A stretch of 35,574 nt of DNA, from assembly GCA_001773955.1 (NCBI GenBank), contig MEYH01000002.1, positions 1-35,574 of the forward strand. The letters run 5' to 3'. The translations under genes were made by a program, and so were the position numbers. Under the pieces are notes generated by a model that saw nothing but the letters and a program-made list of their open reading frames with translations, was not told the origin of the DNA and did not search any database. Shown here piece by piece: positions 17,195 to 25,072 of this stretch (the first letter of the stretch is position 1; the number at the start of each line of letters is the position of its first letter). This DNA is from Candidatus Sediminicultor quintus (GTDB lineage: Bacteria > Atribacterota > Phoenicimicrobiia > Phoenicimicrobiales > Phoenicimicrobiaceae).

Positions 17195-18514
17195 GTGGAA
17201 AAATTATTAAAACAGGCCTGCGAAAAAGTAGACTCAGCTGAGCTATTTAAAGTAAAGAGCAAGACTATTCCGGTAAATTTTGAGGTAAACAGATTAAAAT
17301 CTATCGATATTTCCGAGAGCGAAGGGAAAGCATTGCGGGTGATAAATAAAGGGAGGATAGGATTTTCTTCATCTACAGGAAAGGATGGCTTTAATTTAAT
17401 GCTTGAAAAAGCAGTGGCTACCTCTGAGTTTGGTTCAACGGCTTCTTTTGATTTTCCCGGGGAAATGAAAAGAGAGAATAAGAAAAAGAAAAATATAGCT
17501 ATATATGATGAAAAAGCAGCCGATAAAAGCATTGAAGAGATGGTAAAGATAGGCGAAGGTATTATAGAGAGAGTGAAGGATTTCAATCGAAAATTACGTT
17601 GTGATGTAACTATTTTAAAAGATTATAGTGAGATAGAGTATCTTAATTCCCGGGGAGGGAATTTTTCTTACCATAAGACTACCATTGCTTATTCGGTGAT
17701 GGCTCAACAAACCGAAGATCAAGATATGTTGATGATTTATTCTTCTCTTGAGTCAGGAAAAGATAATCTTGATGCCAAGGAATTGACCTCTGAGATAATA
17801 GAAAATTTAGAATGGGGAGAGAAGATTGTCCTTGTAGAAAGCGGGAAGATGCCGGTTATCTTTACTCCCAAGGCAGCTTTGGTCTTGATCCTCTCCATCA
17901 TTAGTGGTTTAAATGGCAAGATGATCTTGAAGAAAATTTCTCCTTTTACTTCTCAGAAGAACAAGAAATTATGGAGTGATCTGTTAACTTTTTATAGTGA
18001 TGGTACTATAGATTTTGCTTTAGGCAGTGCTCCTTTTGATGATGAAGGAATAGAAATGAAACGGGTTCCTTTGGTAGAAAAAGGAGAGATTAAGAATTTT
18101 TATTATGATCTACAGACAGCAGGAATGGCCGGAGTAGAGAGTACCGGAAATGGTTTGAGAGCTGGTATACAAAGCGAGCCCGTTCCTGGTATAAGCAACT
18201 TGATAATGGAGGAAGGAAAAGTTTCTTTTAAAGAGATGATTAAAGATATTCCGGAAGGGATAGTTATCGACCAGGTTCTTGGACTGGGACAGGGAAATAT
18301 AATAAGCGGAGCCTTCTCTAATAATGTACAACTGGGCTATAAGATAGAAAAGGGCAAAATAGCAGGGAGGGTTAAGGATGTAATGATTGCCGGCAATGCT
18401 ATAGAAGAACTAAAAAATATAGCTGCCTTGGGAAATAAAGCAAAATGGGTAGAAGGAAAATATAAATTTCCCCATATTTATCTAAAATCTCTATCAGTTT
18501 CTGCTAAAAAATAA
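17195..18514 (+). CDS. tldE: TldE/PmbA-type protease subunit
   Basis: This 439-residue protein is the TldE (PmbA) partner of the preceding TldD. It shares the fold but has no HExxxH motif, as expected. Family blocks include SEGKALRVINKGRIGFSSS near the N-terminus, GSAPFDDEGIEMKRVPLVEKG and GLGQGNIISGAFSNNVQLGY near the end. The complex works in the cytoplasm as a heterodimer in which TldE opens access to the TldD site. GTG 17195 is chosen because AGGAGG (17181-17186) sits 8 bases upstream inside the end of tldD. A large perfect hairpin follows two bases after its stop. Confidence 0.92.
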   Translation: MEKLLKQACEKVDSAELFKVKSKTIPVNFEVNRLKSIDISESEGKALRVINKGRIGFSSSTGKDGFNLMLEKAVATSEFGSTASFDFPGEMKRENKKKKNIAIYDEKAADKSIEEMVKIGEGIIERVKDFNRKLRCDVTILKDYSEIEYLNSRGGNFSYHKTTIAYSVMAQQTEDQDMLMIYSSLESGKDNLDAKELTSEIIENLEWGEKIVLVESGKMPVIFTPKAALVLILSIISGLNGKMILKKISPFTSQKNKKLWSDLLTFYSDGTIDFALGSAPFDDEGIEMKRVPLVEKGEIKNFYYDLQTAGMAGVESTGNGLRAGIQSEPVPGISNLIMEEGKVSFKEMIKDIPEGIVIDQVLGLGQGNIISGAFSNNVQLGYKIEKGKIAGRVKDVMIAGNAIEELKNIAALGNKAKWVEGKYKFPHIYLKSLSVSAKK

Positions 18515-18515
18515 T

Positions 18516-18586
18516 TGTCAGGGGGACGGTTCTCTTGACACTTTTCAATCTTGTCAGAAAGTGTCAAGAGAACCGTCCCCCTGACA
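18516..18586. repeat. Perfect 29-bp inverted repeat (REP-like hairpin)
   Basis: Arms 18516-18544 and 18558-18586 are perfect complements with a 13-base loop. The arm begins TGTCAGGGGGACGGTTCTC and continues with a second internal TTGACAC word. It fills the 82-base gap between tldE and the glycosidase gene, starting right after the tldE stop and ending at the ribosome site (AGGAA 18586-18590) of the next gene. It is far more GC-rich than its surroundings. The design resembles dispersed REP-type elements moved by RAYT transposases. As RNA it could end or reduce transcription and hide the next ribosome site, but no U-run follows. Confidence 0.85.
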
Positions 18587-18596
18587 GGAATAAGAT

Positions 18597-20390
18597 ATGA
18601 ATAAAATTATAACCAGGCCTGAAGAAATAGTAAAAAATGAGCAAGTTTTGTATGCCGGAAATCATTACCTCGGTGTACCCATCATTGATTGCCAGAATGG
18701 CGCAATTCAAAATATAAATGTGGTCTCTCTTTCTAATAAAGCTTTGATAGAATTAAAAGGAGAACCAAATCTATTTACACCGCATTTTTATCAAGAAGGA
18801 AAAGAAATTGGAATAGAAAGGATAGATATCTCTAAAGAACAGTATTATCTACCCCGATTAGACTTTTTTTTAAAGGGCGGGATAAGAGTAACCGGGAGAA
18901 TATTTACCGATCTTAAGGAAAAGGGTTTAATCTATAGCTTTGAAAGTTCAGAAGAAATTGAGATCTCTTTATTTTTTGATTTAAAAGATGTATGTTTATT
19001 GCGATTTAATTCTCATCAGATAGATACTAAAAAAATAATAAAAAGAGATAAATGGCTGGGCAATCCGGTAGTTAATATTTTATCTTCAGGAATTTCACTG
19101 GCCTTAGCCTTTGGCGGAGATAAAGATTTTGAAGTTGATGATTTAAAAGAAAAGGAAACCTTAAATTTAAAAATATCCTGCCAAAATAAAAACTGTTTTT
19201 ATATAGCGGCAAATTATGACCCGGATGGTGCTTCTGCTGCTCTTATTCACTTGAGAAGAAAAGGATATAGCGGAATCTACCATGAATTTCTGGATTGGCT
19301 AAAGAAAAAAACCATTCCCTATCCTAAAGACCCTGCATTGGAAACCAGATTAAATGAAAATCTATTTTTTAATTATTTTTACTCTATAGCCAAAGATATG
19401 GAGAGTGACAAATATCTAGCATTAACTTCAAGAAGTCCCCGCTATTATGTTTCCGGAGCATTTTGGGAAAGAGATGGTTTTTTATGGTCTCTTCCGGCAA
19501 TAAAATTGGTTTGCCCTAAATTATATCAACATCTGGCAAGAGAAATGATCCTGATACACAGCAAGAATCCGGGAGATCATGCCCATTATATTGATGGTAC
19601 CGTTTTATATCCCGGTTTTGAACTGGATGAAGCAGCCAGTTATTTTATTCTTTTAGATAACCTGGAAGACCATCTTTTCGATGAAAGGTTGATAAGGGCT
19701 CTGGAAGAAGTGTTTGAGCGGATAGAAAGAGAGTACGATCCCCAAACCGGACTCTATAAAACTTTCCTGCTTCCTTCTGATGATCCTGCAGAATACCCTC
19801 TGGTTACTATTGATAATGTTATTCTCTGGCGAGGGCTGCAGAATTGGAGAGATGTTTTATTAAAGAAAGGGAAAGTAAAAAAGGCACAGCTTATCCATCA
19901 AAAAATAGAAAACATCCATAAAGGGATCCATAAATATTTAGTTAAGGAAATAGGAGGAAAGAAAATATTTTTATGGTCTACTGACGGGAAGGGAAATTTT
20001 AGATTATATAATGACCCTCCCGGAAGTTTAGGGACTCTCTGTTTTTATAGATTTGTAGATAAAGATGACCCGATATTTAAAAACACCATAGATTATTACT
20101 ATTCTTCTTGCTACCCTTATTACTTTAAAAATGCCAGGATAAATGAACTGGCCTGCGATCACCATCCTCATACCCCTTCAGGGCTGGGATTATGCGGGAG
20201 TATTTTAAATCCGTTATTATCAAGCTTGGCGTTGGAATGGTTAAAAAAAGCCAATATGGACTTTGGTCTTCTGGCGGAGAGCTTTGATAAAGATTCGGGT
20301 GAAGCCAAGACCGGAGTGGGATTTGCATCCGGCTGTGGTTATCTGGCTTATTCTCTCTATTATGTCTTGATCAAGGAGGGGAGGGAATGA
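18597..20390 (+). CDS. Putative six-hairpin ((alpha/alpha)6) glycosidase
   Basis: This 597-residue protein has a beta-rich N-terminal part (residues 1-240) and an alpha-helical part from about 245. The helical part carries the aromatic and acidic motifs of six-hairpin glycosidases: PRYYVSGAFWERDGFLW (about 280-296), DHAHYIDGTVLYPGFELDEAASYF (about 328-350), YPLVTIDNVILWRGL (about 400-415) and ACDHHPHTPSGLGLCGS (about 519-535). The layout recalls GH15/GH63/GH125-like enzymes, but I cannot assign a family or substrate. There is no signal peptide, so it works on imported sugar. The next gene starts inside its stop (ATGA overlap), and the operon ends with a sugar symporter, so it should degrade what that symporter imports. 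ATG 18597 has AGGAA 6 bases upstream. Confidence 0.65.
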   Translation: MNKIITRPEEIVKNEQVLYAGNHYLGVPIIDCQNGAIQNINVVSLSNKALIELKGEPNLFTPHFYQEGKEIGIERIDISKEQYYLPRLDFFLKGGIRVTGRIFTDLKEKGLIYSFESSEEIEISLFFDLKDVCLLRFNSHQIDTKKIIKRDKWLGNPVVNILSSGISLALAFGGDKDFEVDDLKEKETLNLKISCQNKNCFYIAANYDPDGASAALIHLRRKGYSGIYHEFLDWLKKKTIPYPKDPALETRLNENLFFNYFYSIAKDMESDKYLALTSRSPRYYVSGAFWERDGFLWSLPAIKLVCPKLYQHLAREMILIHSKNPGDHAHYIDGTVLYPGFELDEAASYFILLDNLEDHLFDERLIRALEEVFERIEREYDPQTGLYKTFLLPSDDPAEYPLVTIDNVILWRGLQNWRDVLLKKGKVKKAQLIHQKIENIHKGIHKYLVKEIGGKKIFLWSTDGKGNFRLYNDPPGSLGTLCFYRFVDKDDPIFKNTIDYYYSSCYPYYFKNARINELACDHHPHTPSGLGLCGSILNPLLSSLALEWLKKANMDFGLLAESFDKDSGEAKTGVGFASGCGYLAYSLYYVLIKEGRE

Positions 20391-21247
20391 AGGCAGCTTC
20401 AGTAGAATGGCAAAAAAGTGAATGGAAAAGGATAGATAAGCCAAAGGATCTGATTGGTAAAATAAAAGAATATCTGGAAAAAGCGATAAAAGAACAGGTT
20501 GATATCATCGTATTCCCCGGATTTACGGGAGTTTTTTTTAATCAACTGAACTGCCCGGATAATATAAGTTTAAGGAGTCTAATAAAGGAAGCAGATTCCC
20601 GGGAATACATCGAACAGGTTAAAGAATTATCTCGGGAACATAAGATAGCCATTTGTCCAGGAAGTTACTGGCAAAAAGAAAAAAACAATATTTATCATGA
20701 ATCCTGTTTGATAATAAATGGAGAGGTCCAGCTTAAGCAGCGTCAAATTTATTTAGCCCGCTGGGAAAGAGAATTGGGATTTTCCCGGGGAGAAAAGATT
20801 GAGTTAAAAGAAATAAAGGATTGGAAACTGGCACTAATAATTTCTACCGATGTTTTTTATCCCCAGGTTTCCAGGATGGCGGCTTTAAGGGGTGCCGATA
20901 TTGTACTATGCCCGGCAGGATTTACCGGAGAAAAAAATCGGGCTTTACCATTAAGCGGACTGTGGCAGGAAGTCCAGCAGAATCAATTCTTTGCGATAGA
21001 GAGCGGATTTAATGGATTCCTGGGAGAGCAGAGTTTTTGGGGAGAATCGGTCATCTATGCCCCTTTGGAAATGACCAAAAAGGGGGATGGTTATTTAGCG
21101 AGAAACAGTGGACAGCAAAGTTTAATTATTGCTGAGTTGGATAATAAGAAGAGAAGAAAAGCCATTTCCCAATTTGATGTACTGTCCCAATTGAATCGAG
21201 AATTTTATCAGCAGATGAAAATATTTAGAGGAAGATGGATGCAGTGA
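20387..21247 (+). CDS. Nitrilase-superfamily protein lacking all three catalytic residues
   Basis: This 286-residue protein has the carbon-nitrogen hydrolase fold, but the E-K-C triad is missing when compared with the family and with the next gene. VFPE is VFPG (Gly45), the lysine of the RKIHL-type block is Gln120 (QRQIYL), and the cysteine of the ICxD block is Ser153 (IISTD). The scaffold is otherwise well kept: AALRGADIVLCPAGF, GLWQEVQQNQFFAIESG and FWGESVIYAPLEMTKKGDG all align with the following paralogue. It overlaps the upstream glycosidase by 4 bases and the downstream nitrilase by 13, so it is tightly coupled. A role as regulatory or structural partner of the active paralogue is the simplest idea. 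The frame is intact with no sign of decay. Confidence 0.8.
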   Translation: MKAASVEWQKSEWKRIDKPKDLIGKIKEYLEKAIKEQVDIIVFPGFTGVFFNQLNCPDNISLRSLIKEADSREYIEQVKELSREHKIAICPGSYWQKEKNNIYHESCLIINGEVQLKQRQIYLARWERELGFSRGEKIELKEIKDWKLALIISTDVFYPQVSRMAALRGADIVLCPAGFTGEKNRALPLSGLWQEVQQNQFFAIESGFNGFLGEQSFWGESVIYAPLEMTKKGDGYLARNSGQQSLIIAELDNKKRRKAISQFDVLSQLNREFYQQMKIFRGRWMQ

Positions 21248-22326
21248 AGATGGAATTTTTAATAGAAAAATGGTTTAACAGGAAAATATCTTTAGACAGA
21301 ATAGAAAAATATTTTAAGCAATTACAGATAAAAAAAAGAAAGCTTTCAAAAGATATTAATCCGGAAGACATACGGGTATCCTGTGTAGAAAGGCAGATTT
21401 ATCCGGTAAATAGCCTAGAAAAATATATAGATATGCTTTGCGGTTTTGTAGACCAGGCGGCAAAAGAGAACAGCCGCCTGATTGTCTTTCCGGAATACAA
21501 CTTTTTTGACCTATTCGGTTTCATTCCCGGGTTTAGCTTCATAAATCAAATTCTAAATAAAAAAGCAATAAAGAATAAAGACAAAGAGAAAGATAGAGGG
21601 ATAGAATCACATTTAAAAGGGAACAATTATTTTCTGACTGCTATTTTTAAAGGAGTTGCAAAACCGGTAGAGGCGGGAGTTAAAAAAATTGTTTCTCTGT
21701 TAGCAAAAGAATATGGAATACATATTTACACCGGAAGTTATATTTTAAAGGAGAAAGAAGAAATTTATAATGCCGGTTCACTCTTTGGTCCGGATGGAAA
21801 TTTAATAGGAACTCAAAAGAAAATGCACCTTACCGATTTCGAGGTTAAATTAGGAATAAAAAGAGGTAATAAAATGGAGGTATATTCTTTACCTTTCGGT
21901 AAAGTAGTATGCCCTATTTGTATGGATGCCACTTACTTTGAGACTTTCCGTATTGCCAGAGAGATGGGAGTGGATATGGTTATTTTACCTATTGCTAATT
22001 TAGAAGAATATTCTACCTGGAAGGCCTTGAGAGGAATTTGGCCCAGGGTGCAAGAATCATATCTGTATGGTTTTAAATCTTCCTTAAACGGATGGATTGC
22101 CGGGATGCATTTTACCGGAAAGGCCGGTATATTTGCTCCCCTATCAATGACTGAAAAAAAGGATGGAGTTTTATCTTTATCTCCCTTTTATGAGGGAAAT
22201 CACCTGATAACAGCCAATATAAACATGAAAAAATTGTATGAAGCAAGAGAAAAAGCAGAGTATCATGAAGATAAAAATGCTGAATTTGAAAAAAATTTTA
22301 TTGAAAAAACCTATAATATAAATTGA
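21235..22326 (+). CDS. Nitrilase-superfamily amidohydrolase with intact E-K-C triad
   Basis: This 363-residue carbon-nitrogen hydrolase has the complete triad: Glu87 (LIVFPEYNFF), Lys196 (GTQKKMHL) and Cys229 (CPICMDATYFE). It carries an extra N-terminal stretch of about 45 residues compared with typical members and with its upstream paralogue. Members hydrolyse nitriles, amides or N-carbamoyl groups with a cysteine nucleophile. Its place between a glycosidase and a sugar symporter suggests an amide or N-acyl group on the imported compound, but the sequence does not define it. ATG 21235 is very close to AGAGGA (21227-21232), so GTG 21244 or ATG 21250 may be the true start. It overlaps the preceding gene by 13 bases. 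Confidence 0.85.
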   Translation: MDAVKMEFLIEKWFNRKISLDRIEKYFKQLQIKKRKLSKDINPEDIRVSCVERQIYPVNSLEKYIDMLCGFVDQAAKENSRLIVFPEYNFFDLFGFIPGFSFINQILNKKAIKNKDKEKDRGIESHLKGNNYFLTAIFKGVAKPVEAGVKKIVSLLAKEYGIHIYTGSYILKEKEEIYNAGSLFGPDGNLIGTQKKMHLTDFEVKLGIKRGNKMEVYSLPFGKVVCPICMDATYFETFRIAREMGVDMVILPIANLEEYSTWKALRGIWPRVQESYLYGFKSSLNGWIAGMHFTGKAGIFAPLSMTEKKDGVLSLSPFYEGNHLITANINMKKLYEAREKAEYHEDKNAEFEKNFIEKTYNIN

Positions 22327-22362
22327 TAATTGGGAATAGAATTTCTAAGAAAGGAGAAAGAA

Positions 22363-23721
22363 ATGGAAGAATTTAAAGGTAAGAGACTTTTTCTCTATAA
22401 CCTATCCACAGCGGGATGGGTGTTGTTAGATTCGATCTGGTTGACTTTCGCTATAGCCTTTCTGCTTCCCCCTAAAGAGAAAGTAGCAGAAGGTATGATT
22501 CCTTTTATTTCGAATGAGAGGTTTTTGGGAATAATTACTGTGTTGGGAGCAGTGATGCTCTTTGGAAGGATTGTAGATGCTGTTGCTGATCCATTGGTGG
22601 CCTCCTGGACTGACCGTTCCACCTCAAGATTTGGGAGAAGGAGATTTTTCCTTATTATAGGCGGACTTCCCCTGGCATTATCTACAGTTCTGATATTTTT
22701 TCCACCTGTAGCCCATACTTCATTCATCAATGGTATCTATCTGGCTATTGTTTTTGGTTTCTACTTTTTTTTCTTTACGGTATATGTTGTTCCCTATCTT
22801 GCTCTAATTCCTGAACTCGGTCATAATGAAAAAGCTCGAATTAGTATTACCACGGCTCAAGGATACTTCTCTCTAATTGGTTCAGCAATAGTAATGATTG
22901 GCGGACCCCTTCTTTTAACTTTATTTATGCAGAATACTGACTATGTCGGCTCTTACCGGAAAATGATTATTTGTCTGGTTATTCTCGGGGTACTATTATT
23001 ATATACGGCTGTATTTGCGGTAGACGAGAAAAGCTTTTCCAATGCCAGGCCCAGCCAGGTTCTCCTGATGGATTCCTTCAAAAAAACAGTGAAGAATAAG
23101 GCTTTTATTATCTACCTTTTTGCCAATATATCCCTATGGTTTCTTTTTAATATTGTCCGTTCATCTGCCATACCTATTGTAATTACTCTGATGGGTGCTG
23201 ATGAGGCCTTTGCCGGGAATATGTTTACTATCCTCTTTATTATTGCGGCTATCTGTTTCCCGCTGGTGGGATTTTTAACTAAAATTTGGGGGAAGAAAGC
23301 GATTATGATGATCAGTCTTGGCCTGTTCTCAATATTTTCAATTTTTCTATCCCTCACCGGTCTGACCCCGGTCAATCCCAGGACATGGGGGATGATTTTC
23401 GTTGGACTTATGGGCCTTCCCGCAGCAGTTCTGATGATTATTCCCAACGTAATACTTTCTGAACTTTGCGATGTTGATTATGAAAAAACCGGAGAGAGAA
23501 GAGAGGCGATGTATTTTGGAGTCCAGGGTTTCTTTATGAAACTCAATTTAGGACTTTCGACTGCGAGCCTTGCTCTTTTATATTCTATCTTTGGGAAAGA
23601 CATCAGTAATCCCCTGGGAGTAAGATTAGCTCCCATATTGGGAAGCGTCGTTGCCCTTTTTGGGCTTATGATTATGACCCGGTATCCGGAAAAGCAAATT
23701 AAAGAACTTTTGTCAAAATGA
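22363..23721 (+). CDS. GPH-family sugar:cation symporter (MelB-like MFS)
   Basis: This is a 452-residue inner-membrane protein with about 12 hydrophobic helices. The GPH signature is plain: GRIVDAVADPLVASWTDRSTSRFGRRRFF near the N-terminus (the MelB Asp cation site and the D-R-x-G-R loop) and a matching loop EKTGERREAMYFGVQGFFMKL in the second half. Such proteins import glycosides, pentosides or hexuronides with Na+ or H+. It is the last gene of the glycosidase-nitrilase operon and presumably brings in its substrate. ATG 22363 is preferred because AAGGAG (22351-22356) lies 6 bases upstream; the earlier TTG 22330 has no such site. Confidence 0.88.
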   Translation: MEEFKGKRLFLYNLSTAGWVLLDSIWLTFAIAFLLPPKEKVAEGMIPFISNERFLGIITVLGAVMLFGRIVDAVADPLVASWTDRSTSRFGRRRFFLIIGGLPLALSTVLIFFPPVAHTSFINGIYLAIVFGFYFFFFTVYVVPYLALIPELGHNEKARISITTAQGYFSLIGSAIVMIGGPLLLTLFMQNTDYVGSYRKMIICLVILGVLLLYTAVFAVDEKSFSNARPSQVLLMDSFKKTVKNKAFIIYLFANISLWFLFNIVRSSAIPIVITLMGADEAFAGNMFTILFIIAAICFPLVGFLTKIWGKKAIMMISLGLFSIFSIFLSLTGLTPVNPRTWGMIFVGLMGLPAAVLMIIPNVILSELCDVDYEKTGERREAMYFGVQGFFMKLNLGLSTASLALLYSIFGKDISNPLGVRLAPILGSVVALFGLMIMTRYPEKQIKELLSK

Positions 23722-23767
23722 TAATTCTAAAAAAGAAGAAGAATTCTATTGTTCCGGCTCTACTTAT

Positions 23768-23790
23768 GTCATTCCCGCGCACGCGGGAAC
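23768..23790. repeat. Short GC-rich palindromic repeat
   Basis: GTCATTCCCGCG at 23769-23779 leads into a palindrome TTCCCGCG-CA-CGCGGGAA (23772-23789). This is the core of a very common dispersed intergenic repeat in bacteria. Its translation (CHSRARGN) appears as a false N-terminal extension of the next gene. Confidence 0.75.
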
Positions 23791-23832
23791 CTATCTTTAA
23801 TAATATTTTCTATTAAAAATAAGGATTATTTA

Positions 23833-24273
23833 ATGGAAAGAAGTAAAGAAATGGTTGTTTCAAAAAAAGGAATTCTATTTTTATGTACCGGAAATTCCTG
23901 CCGTAGCCAGATGGCAGAAGGATTTGCCAAAAAAATGCTTTCCAAAGATTTAAAAATCTTCAGCGCAGGGGTAGAACCAAAGAGAATACATCCTATAGCA
24001 GTAAAAGTTATGCAGGAAGTTGGAATTGATATCTCGCAACAAAGGTCAAAAAATATTTCAGAGGTTCCTATTGATAAAATAGATTTAGTGGTTACTTTAT
24101 GTGGAGATGCTGCTGAAAGTTGTCCTGTTTTTCCAGGTAAAGTGAAAAAAATTCATTGGGCAATAGAGGACCCTGCTAAAGTCCAGGGAAGTGAAGAAGA
24201 AATTACCAAAGTGTTCCGAAAAATACGGGATAATATTCAAACCTATATAATTAGTTATCTACTTGTGAAATAG
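23833..24273 (+). CDS. arsC: Thioredoxin-coupled arsenate reductase (LMW phosphatase fold)
   Basis: This 146-residue protein has the low-molecular-weight phosphatase loop CTGNSCRSQ with nucleophile Cys18 and Arg24. Cys90 and Cys97 in [13 protein letters not shown] match the redox cysteines Cys82 and Cys89 of the S. aureus enzyme. EDPAK supplies the Asp of the general acid. These three cysteines mark true arsenate reductases rather than tyrosine phosphatases. It reduces arsenate to arsenite, which must then be exported; no arsenite pump is visible in the window. ATG 23833 follows AAGGA by 7 bases; an upstream in-frame extension runs through a palindromic repeat and is not real. Confidence 0.9.
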   Translation: MERSKEMVVSKKGILFLCTGNSCRSQMAEGFAKKMLSKDLKIFSAGVEPKRIHPIAVKVMQEVGIDISQQRSKNISEVPIDKIDLVVTLCGDAAESCPVFPGKVKKIHWAIEDPAKVQGSEEEITKVFRKIRDNIQTYIISYLLVK

Positions 24274-24814
24274 AAGATAAAATGCATACAAAAAGCCAAG
24301 CCTACGATGATATGTATAAAAGATAAAATTATCAAAAGTCATGATAAAATAACCCGAAGAATTTTTTAATTGATCTGCCTTTTAATAATTTAGCTCTATT
24401 CAATTATCCCCAACTCTACTTTTACTCCGGTCAATTCTTTCTGCGCTTCTGAAAAGTGAATGGTGTAACATTCTCGATTCTGTTGATTTAAGAAGGTGGC
24501 TCTTTTGATACCCATTAGTCTCCAGCCTTCTTTGATTGATTTAATAAGGACCAGCAATGATGGATGAGTTTTTTCTTTTCCTCATTTCAGGATCTTTTTA
24601 TGCCTCGTGCTCTTTGTACTATTTCTTCTTTTTAAAAGCCTTAACTTTACCCTTCCTTTGTTCTTTTTTGCTTGTTATTTTAATTTTAGTATACCTGGTT
24701 GGGGGCGGGCAGTCCAATACTTTTAAACTTTAAATCATTAAAAAACAGCCCGGTTTTTATTTTTAAAGGACAATCTATAAAAAATCAAATCTATAAAAAA
24801 TCTATAAAAAATCA
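24274..24814. other. Gene-poor stretch with an unrecognised minus-strand fragment
   Basis: No intact gene is visible in these 541 bases. On the minus strand an open frame of 61 codons runs from 24581 down to a TAG at 24396. It contains LIKSIKEGWRLMGIKRATF followed by NRECYTIHFSEAQKELTG, and looks protein-like in composition. I do not recognise it, and it has no good start with a ribosome site (an internal ATG lies at 24515-24513). It may be the tail of a decayed gene. Near 24780-24810 the word ctataaaaaat is repeated three times just before the riboswitch promoter. Confidence 0.35.
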
Positions 24815-24843
24815 TTGACATTTTAAAATAAGTATGTTATAAA
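24815..24843 (+). promoter_or_regulatory. Strong promoter of the riboswitch-controlled gene
   Basis: TTGACA (24815-24820), a 17-base spacer and TATAAA (24838-24843) form a near-consensus promoter. Transcription should start near 24850, only a few bases before the riboswitch aptamer. Confidence 0.8.
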
Positions 24844-24857
24844 ATTTTTAATAAAAA

Positions 24858-24956
24858 TGAGAGTGCACCTAGGGTTCCGTTCAAATGAAGTCAGGACCGA
24901 GCGGTGCAAAGCATATTGTTTGCTACACCTTAAGGACAAAAGCCTAAAGGATAGGT
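24858..24956 (+). promoter_or_regulatory. ykkC-family riboswitch (guanidine-I or a ykkC-2 subtype)
   Basis: The conserved ykkC blocks occur in order: CCTAGGGTTCCG (24869-24879), a small hairpin TTCA-AA-TGAA, AGGACCGAG (24893-24901), a longer hairpin with GCAAA/TTTGC and flanking GGT/ACC (24903-24929), and GGACAAAAGCC (24934-24944). The bases ACCTA (24867-24871) and TAGGT (24952-24956) can close the P1 helix. The family is clear from GGGTTCCG plus GGACAAAAGCC. The ligand (guanidine, ppGpp, PRPP or a nucleoside diphosphate) depends on details I cannot judge by eye. GGACAAAAGCC and CCGAG favour the guanidine type, but the downstream gene is not a usual guanidine gene. Confidence 0.8.
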
Positions 24957-24996
24957 TTCATTTAATCATTTGTGATTTACTATCCTTTAGGCTTTT
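24938..24996 (+). terminator. Riboswitch expression-platform terminator
   Basis: A perfect 17-bp stem joins AAAAGCCTAAAGGATAG (24938-24954) to its complement at 24980-24996, with a 25-base loop and a U-rich end. The 5' arm includes the conserved AAAAGCC of the aptamer and the 3' strand of P1, so aptamer folding and terminator folding exclude each other. Ligand binding should therefore allow read-through (an ON switch). Confidence 0.8.
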
Positions 24997-25072
24997 ATAT
25001 TTAGGGGGGGGTGATAAGAAAGTATCTGAATTTATTTTAAAATTTTTTATTATATATAAAAAAAAGGAGGTA

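Noticed and set aside
23749-23832. N-terminal extension of the arsenate reductase
   Set aside because: The extension translates the common GTCATTCCCGCG repeat; the ATG at 23833 with AAGGA is the natural start.
24857-25072. N-terminal extension of the M20 amidohydrolase
   Set aside because: These bases are the riboswitch and terminator; a signal peptide and AGGAGG mark the start at 25073.
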